Shown: in pieces, positions 25,001 through 35,865 of the stretch
Layout of the letters: every line of letters starts with the position of its first letter
How positions within the stretch are numbered: the stretch's first letter is position 1
Source of the DNA: Thinopyrum elongatum
Taxonomy: Eukaryota > Streptophyta > Magnoliopsida > Poales > Poaceae
Direction: 5' to 3'
NCBI GenBank assembly: GCA_011799875.1
Contig: CM022302.1
Span: forward strand, 98,907,494 to 98,971,493
Length of the DNA stretch: 64,000 nt
Program-made: the position numbers and the translations under genes
The notes under the pieces: model-generated
Told to the model about the DNA's origin: nothing
What the model saw: the letters and a program-made list of their open reading frames with translations, nothing else
Databases searched by the model: none

Positions 25001-28000
25001 GGGCATATGTTTGTACTGACACACCTCTTCCTTGTATGGACTTGCCCCCATTACCTATCTTTTCTAAGGGGAAAAACCAGCACCGCAACCTGAGGGGCAA
25101 GTTGTTACTGACACTCTTCCTTGAGATGGACTTTGCCCCCATTATCTATCTTTTTAGTGGAAAAACCAGCACCGATCACCGAGTGGGCAAGTTGTACTAC
25201 AATCTCCTTGTAGCGTGACTCCCCATTATATCTTCTTTTAAGGGGAAAAACCAGCCCGCACCGGGGAATAGTTGGTACTGACACAGTCTTCCTTGTATGC
25301 ACTGCCCCCTTATCTCTACTTTTCAGGGGTGTGGGTGCGTGGGGTGGGACGATAATACCGCACTGCGCCTGTCAAACTAGCGCACTGCATGTTCGTCTCG
25401 CGAGGCCGGAGCTGGGGGGAAGGGGGTCGGCCCCTACCCCCCCGCCAGTGGCCGAGCCGGAACGATCCGTAGCAGCGATGAACGGCGGCGTGCCTCTGTT
25501 TACCATGCGGAGCGAGTTTCCGTAACATGACTTGCCCCATAGACTATCTTTTGTGGGAAAAATCAGCACCGCACCGAGGGGCATCTAGTTTGTACTATAC
25601 ACATCTTCCTTGTTATGGACTTGCCCCCATTTCTATCTTCTAGGGGGGAACACCAAGCACGGCCCGAGGTCATGTTTGTACTGACACATCTTCCTTGTAT
25701 GAGACTTGCCCCCATTATGTCTCTTTTTAGGGGGTGCACCGTCGCGAGGGGGCATAGTTACTGAAATCCGCTTGTAACGCCTGTTCCCCATTACCTATCT
25801 TGAGGGAAACCTGTCCCCCCACCGGCGACCAACTGTGTCGCCATCTCGCTAGTGAACTTGCCTGTCCTTAGGGGTGTGAAGGTGCGGGTCGGCCCTCACT
25901 ACCGCCCCTACCCTGCAATGAGCGCAGCTCGAACGAGCGTAGCGGCGAAACGTGCCGTGGAGCGCCTCGCTGGGAGCGCGATCCGTCACTCCCATCTGCA
26001 GCGACCAAGAGCGTGACATGACGGTGGCCGCGCGCGCATGCAGTTATTTGCATCTTTTTTTAGGGGAAAATACCACCACACCGCACCAGGGCATAGTTGT
26101 ACTGGGACACACCTCTTCTTGTATGGCTTTGCCACCATACTCTATACTTTCTAGGGACAAAACCAGCACCGCACGAGGGCAATAGTTGTACTGACACATC
26201 TTCTTGTAATGGACTTGCCCCCATTATCTATCTTTTTTAGGGGAAAACCAGCACCGCACCAAGAGGGCATAGTTGTCTGACAACATCTTCCTTGTACTGA
26301 CTTGCCCCCATTATCTATCTTTTTTAAGCGGAAAACCAGCACCGCACCGAGGGGCATAAGTTGTACTGACACATCTTCCTTGTTGGACCTTTGCCCCCAT
26401 TACGCTATCTTTTTAGGGGGTGTGTACGCAGGGGGTCACCGAGGGGGCAATTACTACCCACATGTCGCCTTCATTATGACGAGCGCACCCACTTATCCCA
26501 GTCGTTTCTAGGGTGGTAACCCAGCATCCGCATCCGACCGAGGATAGTTACTGTACGACACGATGCTGCCTGCGGTGTTCACAAATGCGGAGGCGAGTTC
26601 CGTGACTGACTTCCCCATTATCATCTTTTAGGTGAAAAACCCAGCACCCGCACCGAGGGCATAGTTGTACTGACACATCTTTCTTGTATGGACTTGCACC
26701 CCATTATCATCTTAGGGGTGTGGGGTGTGTGGGGGAGGGGGGACTAAATACTGCAATGGCGCTGTCAAACGGTGCACGGGCCGCGTTAGCCGAAGCCGAG
26801 CGGCGGGGGGAAGGGGGGTCCGTTGGCCCCTCCTCCCCACTCCCGGCGAGGACGAGCCAGGAACACCGTAGCAGGCGACTGACGCGGCGATGCCGACGTG
26901 TGCCGCATTCGTAGCGAGTCCGTAACATGATTTCTTGCCCCAGTTATCTAGATCTTTTAGGGTGAAAACACCAGCACGCTCACCGAGGGGCATAGTTGTA
27001 CTCACATCTTCCTTGTAAGGAGTTGCCCCCATTATCTAATGCTTTTATGGGGGAAAACTGCACCGCACCGAGGGTTACTGAACCTCTTGTACTTGATAAC
27101 TTTAGTGAGACGCACCAGGGTGTTACTGACACATCTTCCCTTGTTATGGACTTGCCCCCATTATCTATCTTTTTAGGGGGTTTGGGTGCGTGGGGGGGGG
27201 AAAATACCGCACTGCGTCCTTCAACCGAGCGCACTGCCGCAGTTAGCGCGAGGCCGAGCTGGGAGGAAGGGGGGTCGGGCCCCCCTCCCCCATCCCGGCG
27301 AGGCCGAGCCAGTGACTAGCGTAGCAAGGCAGATGACGCGGATCGTGCCGCGGCGTCGCATGCGGAGGCAGTCGTACAGGACTTGCCGCCATAATCTATC
27401 TTTTTAGGGGAAAAATCAGCACCGCACAGCGGGGCATAGTTTGTACTGACACATCTTCCGTGGATGCCCATTGCTACTAGGAAACAGCACGAGCATTTCT
27501 ACCACTTTCCGATGCTGCCATTCTATCTTTTTAGGAAAAAATCCGGTAGTGTAGACTCCTTGTAGATCCTCTTATCTTGGACGCGCAGGGTAGTGTCTGC
27601 CTCTTTGGAGCCATATCTTTAAGGGGTTGGGACAGATACGCACCTAACGCCTGTCAAATGCTCGCACTGCCGCGCGTTAAGCGCGAGGCCGAGCCGGGTG
27701 GGGAGGGTGGTCAGGACTACCCTCCCTCCCCCATCCGGGCTGGCGAGGCACGAAGCCCAGGAACGACCCTAGCGGCGTAGAACGCTGGCGTGCCACGGCG
27801 TCGCAGCATGGGGAGCGGTCTAACATGAACTTGCCCCATTGATCTATCTTTTTAGGGGAGAAACCAAGCACACGCACCGAGGGGCATAGTTTATACTGCC
27901 ACATCTTCCTGATGGGGACTTGCCCCATTATCTATCTTTTAGGGGAAAAACCAGCAAGCCGCAACCGAGGTGCTGATTGTACTGCACACTCTTCCTTGTA

Positions 28001-29298
28001 TGGCTTGCCCCCATTTTCTATCTTTCTAGGGGAAAAACCAGCACCCAACCGAGGGCATAGTTTGTACGACACATCTTCCTTGTTACTGGACTTGACCCCT
28101 TATCTACTATCTTTTAGCGGGAAACCGCACCCGCACCGAGGGGCATAGTTGTTACTGACACATCGTTCTTGTCAGGACTTTGCCCCATTATCTATATTTT
28201 TTAGGGGAAAACCTCACACCGCACCGAGGGGCATAGTTTGGACTGACAACTCTTCCTTGTATGGACTTGCCCCCTTATCTATCTTTTTTAGGGGTGGGGG
28301 CAAAATACCGCATGCGCCTCAACCGAGCGCCTGCATGTTCAGCGAGTAGCCTGGGAGGGTGGACCCCCCACCAACCGGGGCCTAGCAGCTACGATCACTA
28401 CGCTGCCGCGTGTTCTGGAGGTGACTTCGGCACAGCTCCCCATTATCTATCTTTTAGGGGAGAAACCAGCACCGCACCGAGGGCAAGTTGTACTGACACA
28501 TCTTCCTTGTATGAGCGACTTGCCCCCTTACTTTCTTTTAGCGGGGTGTGGGTCGTGGGAAGGGTGGGCGAATAACCGCAATGCTGCGCCCCTTGTCAAA
28601 CAGAGTCGCCTGCCCGCGTTATCGCAGCGAGGCCGAGCCCGGTGGGAAGGGGGTCGTGACCCCCTCCTCCCCCATCCCGGCGAGGCCGAGCATGGAACCG
28701 AGCCGTAAGCAGGCTCGATTACCGTCGTGCCGCGGCGTCGCATGCGGAGTGCGAGTCCGTAAGTATGACTTTCCCGATGATCTATCTTTTTTAGGGGAAA
28801 CCACCATTCACACCCCGAGGGGCATAGTTGTACTGAACATCTTCCTTGTATGACTGCCCCCTTAATCTCTTATCTATGGGGAAAAACCAGCAACCGCACC
28901 GAGGGGCTCTAGTTGTTTGACACACTAACGCTGTGTATGGCCTTGCTCCCCTTATCTTCTTAGGGGGTGTGTTGCGTGGGAGGGAACATAATAACCGCAC
29001 TGCGCCTGTCAACAAGCGCACTGCCGCGTTATCGTCGCTGCAAGCTGGGGGGGAGGGGGGTCGGGACCCCCATCGCCCATACCCTCGAGGCCCGCCGATC
29101 CAGACGAGCCGTAGCATGCGACGACGCGGCGTGCTGCGGCATCGCATGCGGAGCAGTCCGAACATGACTTTGCCCCATTATTCGATCTTAGGGGGTGTGG
29201 GTGCGTGGGGGGGGTGCGAATAACCGCACTCGCGCTTGTCATACGGTGCACTGCCGCGTTAGCGCGAGCCGAGCCAGCCCGTGGGGGGAGTGGGGGTC
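22070..29298 (-). repeat. Same composite array, inverted and very noisy
   Basis: The same A and B units appear as reverse complement (GGGGAAAAACCAGCACCGC, then TTATCTATCTTTTTAGG), with dense small indels and some stretches too corrupted to align by eye (for example 22,590-23,050 and 25,740-26,040). Rare variants near the left edge of the forward block recur here in mirror order: the AAGATCGAT head (9,812-9,824, inverted near 29,180), the CCGCAGCACG core (9,862, inverted near 29,135) and the AGCTTG variant (9,956, inverted near 29,045). It is therefore a copy of the array from its left end rather than independent units. Confidence 0.9.
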
Positions 29299-29400
29299 GG
29301 TACTTAATTTGAGAAGTATTGTACTTAATTTTGTATAGTCCCTATGTAAGGTATTTCATTGTAGACTTTTTTAGTTTTTTATTGTACGTTTTATGATGTC
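29299..29400 (-). repeat. Inverted copy of the unique flank 9,608-9,707
   Basis: The reverse complement of 9,608-9,707 appears here with a handful of one- to three-base indels and substitutions. The copy stops abruptly at 29,400, where a clean forward-orientation B unit starts in mid-unit with CCTACGGCTCG. A non-array sequence copied with read-like errors points to a foldback or misjoin. Confidence 0.9.
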
Positions 29401-32400
29401 TCCTACGGCTCGTTCCTGGCTCGGCCTCGCCAGGATGGGGGAGGAGGGGTCCTGACCCCCCTTCCCCCCCGGCTCGGCCTCGCGCTAACGCGGCAGTGCG
29501 CTCATTTGACAGGCGTAGGGCGGTTATTCTGTCCACCCCACGCACCCACACCCCCTAAAAAGATAGATAACAGGGCAAGTTCATACAAGGAAGATGTGTC
29601 AGTACAACTATTTCCCTCGGTGCGGTGCTGGTTTTTCCCCTAAAAAGATAGGTAATGGGGGAAAGTCCTTACAAGGAAGATGTGTCAGTACAACTATGCC
29701 CCTCGGTGCGGTACTGGTTTTTCCCCTAAAAAGATACATAATGGGGGCAAGTCCATGCAAGGAAGATGTGTCAGTACAACTATGCCCCTCGGTGCGGTGC
29801 TGGTTTTTCCCCTAGAATGATAGATAATGGGGGCAAGTCCATACAAGGAAGATGTGTCAGTACAACTATGCCCCTCGGTGCGGTGCTGATTTTCCCCCTA
29901 AAAAGATAGATCATGGGGCAAGTCATGTTACGGACTCGCCTCCGCATGCGACGCCGCGGCACGTCGCGTCATCGCCTGCTACGGCTCGTTCCTGGCTCGG
30001 CCTCGCCGGGATGGGGGAGGAGGGGTCCCGACCCCCCTTCCCCCCAGCTCGGCCTCGCGCTAACGCGGCAGTGCGCTCGTTTGACAGGCGCAGTGCGGTT
30101 ATTCTATCCCCCCCCCACACACCCACACCCCCTAAAAAGATAGATAATGGGGGCAAGTTCATACAAGGAAGATGTGTCAGTACAACTATGCCCCTCGGTG
30201 CGGTGCTGGTTTTTCCCCTTAAAAGATAGATAATGGGGGCAAGTCCTTACAAGGAAGATTTGTCAGTACAACTATGCCCCTCGGTGCGGTGCTGGTTTTT
30301 CCCCTGAAAAGATAGATAATGGGGGCAAGTCCATACAAGGAAGATGTGTCATAACAACTATGCCCCTCGGTGCGGTGCTGGTTTTTCCCCTAGAATGATA
30401 GGTAATGGGGGCAAGTCCATACAAGGAAGATGTGTTAGTATAACTATGCCCCTCGGTGCGGTGCTGGTGTTTCCCCTAAAAAGATAGATCATGGGGCAAG
30501 TCATCTTACGGACTCGCCTCCGCATGCGACGCCGTGGCACGCCGCGTCATCGCCTGCTACGGCTCGTTCCTCGCTCGTCCTCGCCGGGATGGGGGAGGAG
30601 GGGTCCAAACCCCCCTTCCCCCCGGCTCGGCCTCGCGCGAACGCGGCAGTGCGCTCGTTTGACAGGCGCATTGCGGTTATTCTACCCCCCTCCCCACGCA
30701 CCCACACCCCCTAAAAAGATAGATAATGGGGGCAAGTCCATACAAGGAAGATGTGTCAGTACAACTATGCCCCTCGGTGCGGTGCTGGTTTCTCCCCTAA
30801 AAAGATAGATAATGGGGCAAGTGCCTTAACAAGGAAGATGTGTCAGTACAACTATGCCCCTCGGTGCGGTAGCTGGTTTTGTCCCCCCCTAACAAGACAT
30901 AATGGGGCAAGTCCTACATTGGAAATGTGTCAGTACAAACTAGCCCCTCGTGCGGTGCTGGTTTTTCCCTAAAGATAGATAATGGGGGAAGTCCATACAA
31001 GGAAGATGTGTCAGTACACACTATGCCCTCGGTGCGGTGCTGGTTTTTCCCCTAAAAAGATAGATATGGGGCAAGTATTGTTCGGACTCCGCCTCCGCAT
31101 TCGAACGCCGCGGCACGACTCGTCCACGCTGCTCGGCCATCGCTCGGAGGGGGGGGGGGGGATGGGGGTCCCGACCCCCCCTTCCCCCCGGCTCGGCTCG
31201 CGCTAACGGGGCGCAGTGCACTCGTTTGACAGGCGCAGTGCGGTTATTCTGTCCCCCCCCCAAGCACCCACACCCCCTAAAAAGATAGATAATGGGGGCA
31301 AGTTCATACAAGGAAGATGTGTCAGTACAACTATGCCCTCGGGGCGGTGCGGTTTTTCCCCTAAAAAGATAGATATGGGGGCAAGTCCTTACAAGGAAGA
31401 TGTGTCAGTACAACTATGCCCCTCGGTACGGTGCTGGTTTCCCCCTAAAAGATAGATAATGGGGCAAGTCCATACAAGGAAGATGGTGTCAGTACAACTA
31501 TCCCCTCGGTGCGGTGCTGGTTTTTCCCCTAGAAAATAGATAATGGGGCAAGTCCATACAAGGAAGATGTGTCAGTACAACTATGCCCCTTGGTGCGGTG
31601 CTGGTTTTTCCCCTAAAAGATAGATCATGGGGCAAGTCATGTTACGGACTCGCCTCCGCATGCGACGCCGCGGCACGCCCGTATCGCCTTCTACTAGGCT
31701 CGTTCCTGGCTCGGCCTCGCCGGATGGGGGAGGAAAGGTCCCACCCCCCTTCCCCTCCCCCCCGCTCGGCCTCATGCTAACGGCAGTGGCACTCATTTTA
31801 CAGGCGCAGTGCGGTTATTCTGCCCCCCCCCCCCCCGCACCCACACCCCCTAAAAAGATAGATATGGGGGCAAGTTCATACAAGGAAGATGTGTCAGTAC
31901 AACTATGCCCCTCGGTGCGGTGCTGGTTTTTCCCCTAAAAAGATAGATAATGGGGGCAAGTCCTTACAAGGAAGATGTGTCAGTACAACTATGCCCCTCG
32001 GTGCGGTGCTGGTTTTTCCCCTAAAAAGATAGATAATGGGGGCAAGTCCATACAAGGAAGATGTGTCAGTACAACTATGCCCCTCGGTGCGGTTCTTGGT
32101 TTTCCCCTAGAAAGATAGATAATGGGGGCAAGTCCATACAAGGAAGATGTGTCAGTACAACTATGCCCCTCGGTGCGGTGCTGGTTTTTCCCCTAAAAAG
32201 ATAGATCATGGGGCAAGTCATGTTACGGACTCACCTCCGCATGCGACGCCGCGGCACGCCGCGTCATCGCCTGCTACGGCTCGTTCCTGGCTCGGCCTCG
32301 CCGAGATGGGGAAGGAGGGGTCCCGACCCCCCTTCCCCCCCGGCTCGGACTCGCGCTAACGCAGCAGTGCACTTGTTTGACAGGCGTAGTGCGGTTATTC

Positions 32401-34555
32401 TGCCCCCCTCCCCACACACCCAACCCCCTAAAAAGATAGATATGGGGGCAGTCCATACAGAAGATTGTCAGTCACAACTATGCCCCCGGTGCGGTGCTGG
32501 TTTTTCCCCTAAAGATAGATAATGGGGGCAAGTCCTTACAAGGAAGATGTGTCGTACAACTATGCCCCTCGGTGCGGTGCTGGTTTTTCCCCTAAAAAGA
32601 TAGATAGTGGGGCAAGTCCATACATGGAAGATGTGTCAGTACAACATTGCCCCTCGGTGCGGTGCTGGTTTTCCCCCTAAAAGATAGATAATGGGGGCAA
32701 GTCCATACAGGAAGATTGTCAGTACAACTTGCCCCTCGGTTGCGGTGCTGGTTTTTCCCCTAAAAAGATAGATATGGGGCAATCATGTTCGTACGCGCCT
32801 CCGCATGCGACGCGCGGCAGCCGGCTCGTTCCTGGCTCGGTCCGTCGCCGGGATGGGGGAGGGGGGTCCCGACCCCCCTTCCCCCTCGGCTCAGCCTCGC
32901 GCTAACGCGGCAGTGCACTCGTTTGACAGCGCGTGCGTTATTCTGTCCCCCCCCCCACGCACCCACACCCCCTAAAAAGATGATAATGGGGGCAAGTTCA
33001 TACAAGGAAGATGTGTCAGTACAACTATGCCCCTCGGGGCGGTGCTGGTTTTTCCCCTAAAAAGATAGATAATGGTGGCAAGTCCTTACAAGGAAGATGT
33101 GTCAGTACAACTATGCCCCTCGGTACGGTGCTGGTTTTTCCCCTAAAAAGATAGATAATGGGGGCAAGTCCATACAAGGAAGATGTGTCAGTACAACTAT
33201 GCCCCTCGGTGCGGTGCTGGTTTTTCCCCTAGAAAGATAGATAATGGGGGCAAGTCCATACAAGGAAGATGTGTCAGTACAACTATGCCCCTTGGTGCGG
33301 TGCTGGTTTTTCCCCTAAAAAGATAGATCATGGGGCAAGTCATGTTATGGACTCGCCTCCGCATGCGACGCCGCGGCACGCCGCGTTATCGCCTTCTACG
33401 GCTCGTTCTTGGCTCGGCCTCGCCGGGATGGGGGAGGAAAGGTCCCGACCCCCCTTCCCCCCCCCCCCCCGGCTCGGCCTCATGCTAACGCGGCAGTGCA
33501 CTCGTTTGACAGGCGCAGTGCGGTTATTCTGTCCCCCCCCCCACGCACCCACACCCCCTAAAAAGATAGATAATGGGGGCAAGTTCATACAAGGAAGATG
33601 TGTCAGTACAACTATGCCCCTCGGTGCGGTGCTGGTTTTTCCCCTAAAATGTTAGATAATGGGGGCAAGTCCTTACAAGGAAGATGTGTCAGTACAACTA
33701 TGCCCCTCGATGCGGTGCTGGTTTTTCCCCTAAAAAGATAGATAATGGGGGCAAGTCCATACATGGAAGATGTGTCAGTACAACTATGCCCCTCGGTGCG
33801 GTGCTGGTTTTTCCCCTAAAAAGATAGATAATGGGGGCAAGTCCATACAAGGAAGATGTGTCAGTACAACTATGCCCCTCGGTGCGGTGCTGGTTTTTCC
33901 CCTAAAAAGATAGATAATGGGGCAAGTCATGTTACGGACTCGCCTCCGCATGCGACGCCGCGGCACGGCTCGTTCCTGGCTTGGCCTCGCCGGGATGGGG
34001 GAGGGGGGTCCCGACCCCCCCTTCCCCCTCGGCTCGGCCTCGCGCTAACGCGGCAGTGCGCTCATTTGACAGGCGCAGTGCGGTTATTCTGTCCCCCCCA
34101 TGCACCCACACCCCCTAAGATAGATAATGGGGTCAAGTCCATACAAGGAAGATGTGTCATTACAACTATGCCCCTCGGTGCGGTGCTGGTTTTTCCCCTA
34201 AAAATATAGATAATGGGGGCAAGTCCATACAAGGAAGATGTGTCAGTACAACTATGCCCCTCGGTGCTGTGCTGGTTTTTCCCCTAAAAAGATAGATAAT
34301 GGGGCAAGTCATGTTACGGACTCGCCTCCGCATGCGACGCCGCGGCACGCTGTGTCGTCGCCTGCTACGGCTCGTTCCTGGCTCGGCCTCGCCGGGATGG
34401 GGGAGGGGCGGTCGGTGCACTCGTTTGACAGGCGCAGTGCGGTTATTCTGTTTTTTTCCCACCCCCATGCACACACACCCACTAAAAAAAGATGTTCTTC
34501 AGTCCATACAAAAAAAATGTGTCAGTACGACTATGCCACTCGGTGCGGTCCTATA
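29401..34555 (+). repeat. Composite tandem array, second forward block
   Basis: Clean A and B units run from 29,401 to about 30,800. Units with many indels follow to about 32,960, then clean units to 34,480. The final A unit (34,490-34,555) is degenerate and merges into AT-rich unique DNA, so it is the true right edge. Shared variants (CCTTGGTGCGG at about 31,590 and 33,290, GGAAAGGTCCC in the following B unit, CTCATGCTAACG) show that 31,500-32,160 and 33,200-33,850 are copies of one higher-order segment. Confidence 0.95.
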
Positions 34556-34748
34556 TATCTCACCCCGATTTTCATAAAAAAATCCAAAAAAATGCTAAAA
34601 AAATGAGAACAAAGGGAAAGCGAGGGAAACACACTATAAAAAAGATGTCAGTTCAAGCAGAGGAGAACATTCAGTACTAAAATAAAAAAATAATGCTTAT
34701 ATTATACAAAAAAAATATAAAAAACTAGAAGGAAAAAATGCTAAGAAT
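34556..34748. other. AT-rich unique spacer after the array
   Basis: Mostly A-rich unique DNA; I see no gene in it. Confidence 0.6.
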
Positions 34749-34754
34749 AAAAAA
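34749..34754 (-). terminator. T6 Pol III-type terminator
   Basis: Six consecutive T on the minus strand. It is the first run of four or more T downstream of the USE/TATA promoter at 34,959-35,000. The roughly 180 bp in between contain no TTTT, as a Pol III transcript requires. Confidence 0.6.
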
Positions 34755-34936
34755 TATTGATCGCCCAAGGGACAGGCCGGCCCATCGCAGGTGGGTACTA
34801 GGACTCAAGCCAACAGCGAAACCACCAGCGAATCCATTGTAAACCAGACTGCGAGGGCCAACCAACCAGGGCCCACAGGTCATGACAAAGAGCAAGCGCC
34901 GTGTATAAGCACTCAGGTAAGTATTCAGAGGAGTTC
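34755..34936 (-). ncRNA. Candidate Pol III small nuclear RNA of unknown family (~180 nt)
   Basis: The sequence shows, in order on the minus strand, RGCCCR-type motifs, a USE, a TATA box 24 bp further, about 180 bp free of T4 runs, and T6. In plants a USE-TATA spacing of 23-24 bp specifies Pol III (U6, U3, MRP, 7SL class), whereas 33-34 bp specifies Pol II. With a start about 23 nt after the TATA box, the RNA would begin near 34,936. It is not U6, U3 or 7SL by their known 5' ends. Near its 5' part, 34,924-34,914 reads ATACTTACCTG, the start of U1 RNA that pairs with splice donors, but the rest does not look like U1. A local hairpin with GGGCC and GGCCC arms lies near 34,850-34,870. The promoter is convincing. 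Identity and expression are unknown, and it could be a decayed snRNA gene. Confidence 0.5.
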
Positions 34937-34958
34937 GACCAGTAGCACTCGACAGCGC

Positions 34959-34965
34959 TTATAAA
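34959..34965 (-). promoter_or_regulatory. TATA box of the snRNA-type promoter
   Basis: TTTATAA on the minus strand, followed by GCGC as in cereal U3/U6 promoters. It lies 24 bp downstream of the USE, which is the Pol III spacing. Confidence 0.7.
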
Positions 34966-34989
34966 CAGGTCGAGAACCCCCTCGCTTAG

Positions 34990-35000
34990 CGAGGTGGGAC
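34990..35000 (-). promoter_or_regulatory. Upstream sequence element (USE) of a plant snRNA promoter
   Basis: GTCCCACCTCG on the minus strand matches the plant USE consensus RTCCCACATCG, and with its flanks (TTTAGTCCCACCTCGC) it matches the form found in wheat U6 and U3 promoters. RGCCCR-like motifs at about 35,057-35,062, 35,068-35,073 and 35,110-35,115 fit the monocot-specific promoter elements expected upstream, although their orientation is mixed. Confidence 0.75.
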
Positions 35001-35115
35001 TAAACCCAGAGCACACGCATAGCCAGCAGTCCTCAAATCGCCCGTGCGGGTCATTTGGGCCGGAAAAGGGCCCAATAGCCTCCCTCATCTCCAAACACCC
35101 CACCCATAAGGCCCG

Positions 35116-35865
35116 TTGAATAAAGCAGAGCGCGGGGCAAAGAAATATAAACTACAACAAAAATGTTCGCAAACTGAATATAGAAAAGTTCAAACACATG
35201 TTCGTTGTAAAAAATAAATAAAAATAAATAAAAAAATATTTGTTTTGAAAATTAAACGTAGAAGATTGTAATAAAAATTTCAGAAACAAAATTTTAAAAA
35301 GTTCAACTACTAAAATTCGTAAGGTTCAAGTAAAATTAGTAATGTGCAGCAAAGATTAAATTCTTTTAATTTTAAAAAATACTAGAACTATCACTATTCA
35401 ACTAAAAAAATTGTGCTATAAATTCCTGTCAATAGTAAGAAAAAAATGCTCTACAACAAACGAATGCGGTTGGCCATTGACATCCAAAATAGTTCAGTAG
35501 TATCATTAACAGCATGCAAGTTCAACAAACTCAAAACCCAAGGGGTCCTACATCCATCATCAGCGTATATTTTTCGTGTGCGAGCTATGTACATGAAAAT
35601 ATCCCAGTAAAAACAAAGGATGCGCATCAGTTCAACTATAATTGTTCCAATTCAAATATAAAAAATATAAAAAAAATAGTTGTGCTTGAGCCAAAATAGG
35701 AAGCATTACATAAAATAGTGCAATAACATACGAACAAATTGTTCCATACCATCTGGTAATAACATAGAATTCAACCATCTCACTTGCATTGTTTTAAAGA
35801 AAAATACTGCAACATAATCAAACGCACACAAATCTCACAACCAGCGTCATTTGCCACATTTAAAC
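35116..35865. other. AT-rich spacer, no gene recognised
   Basis: AT-rich DNA with several GTTCAA-type motifs resembling those scattered through the introns of 1-9,000. No coding frame with a recognisable domain. Confidence 0.5.

Noticed and set aside
9708..34555. A CRISPR-like array of repeats and spacers
   Set aside because: Units are contiguous tandem copies with no variable spacers, in a plant nuclear context, with no cas genes.
34755..34936. Telomerase RNA, U6, U3 or 7SL as identity of the Pol III transcript
   Set aside because: No telomeric template of the CTAAACCC type in the predicted RNA, and the 5' end matches none of the other three.
34798..35103. A 101-residue minus-strand protein
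   Set aside because: It overlaps the USE, TATA and predicted RNA, is rich in Trp and Cys, and shows no domain; the promoter interpretation explains the sequence better.
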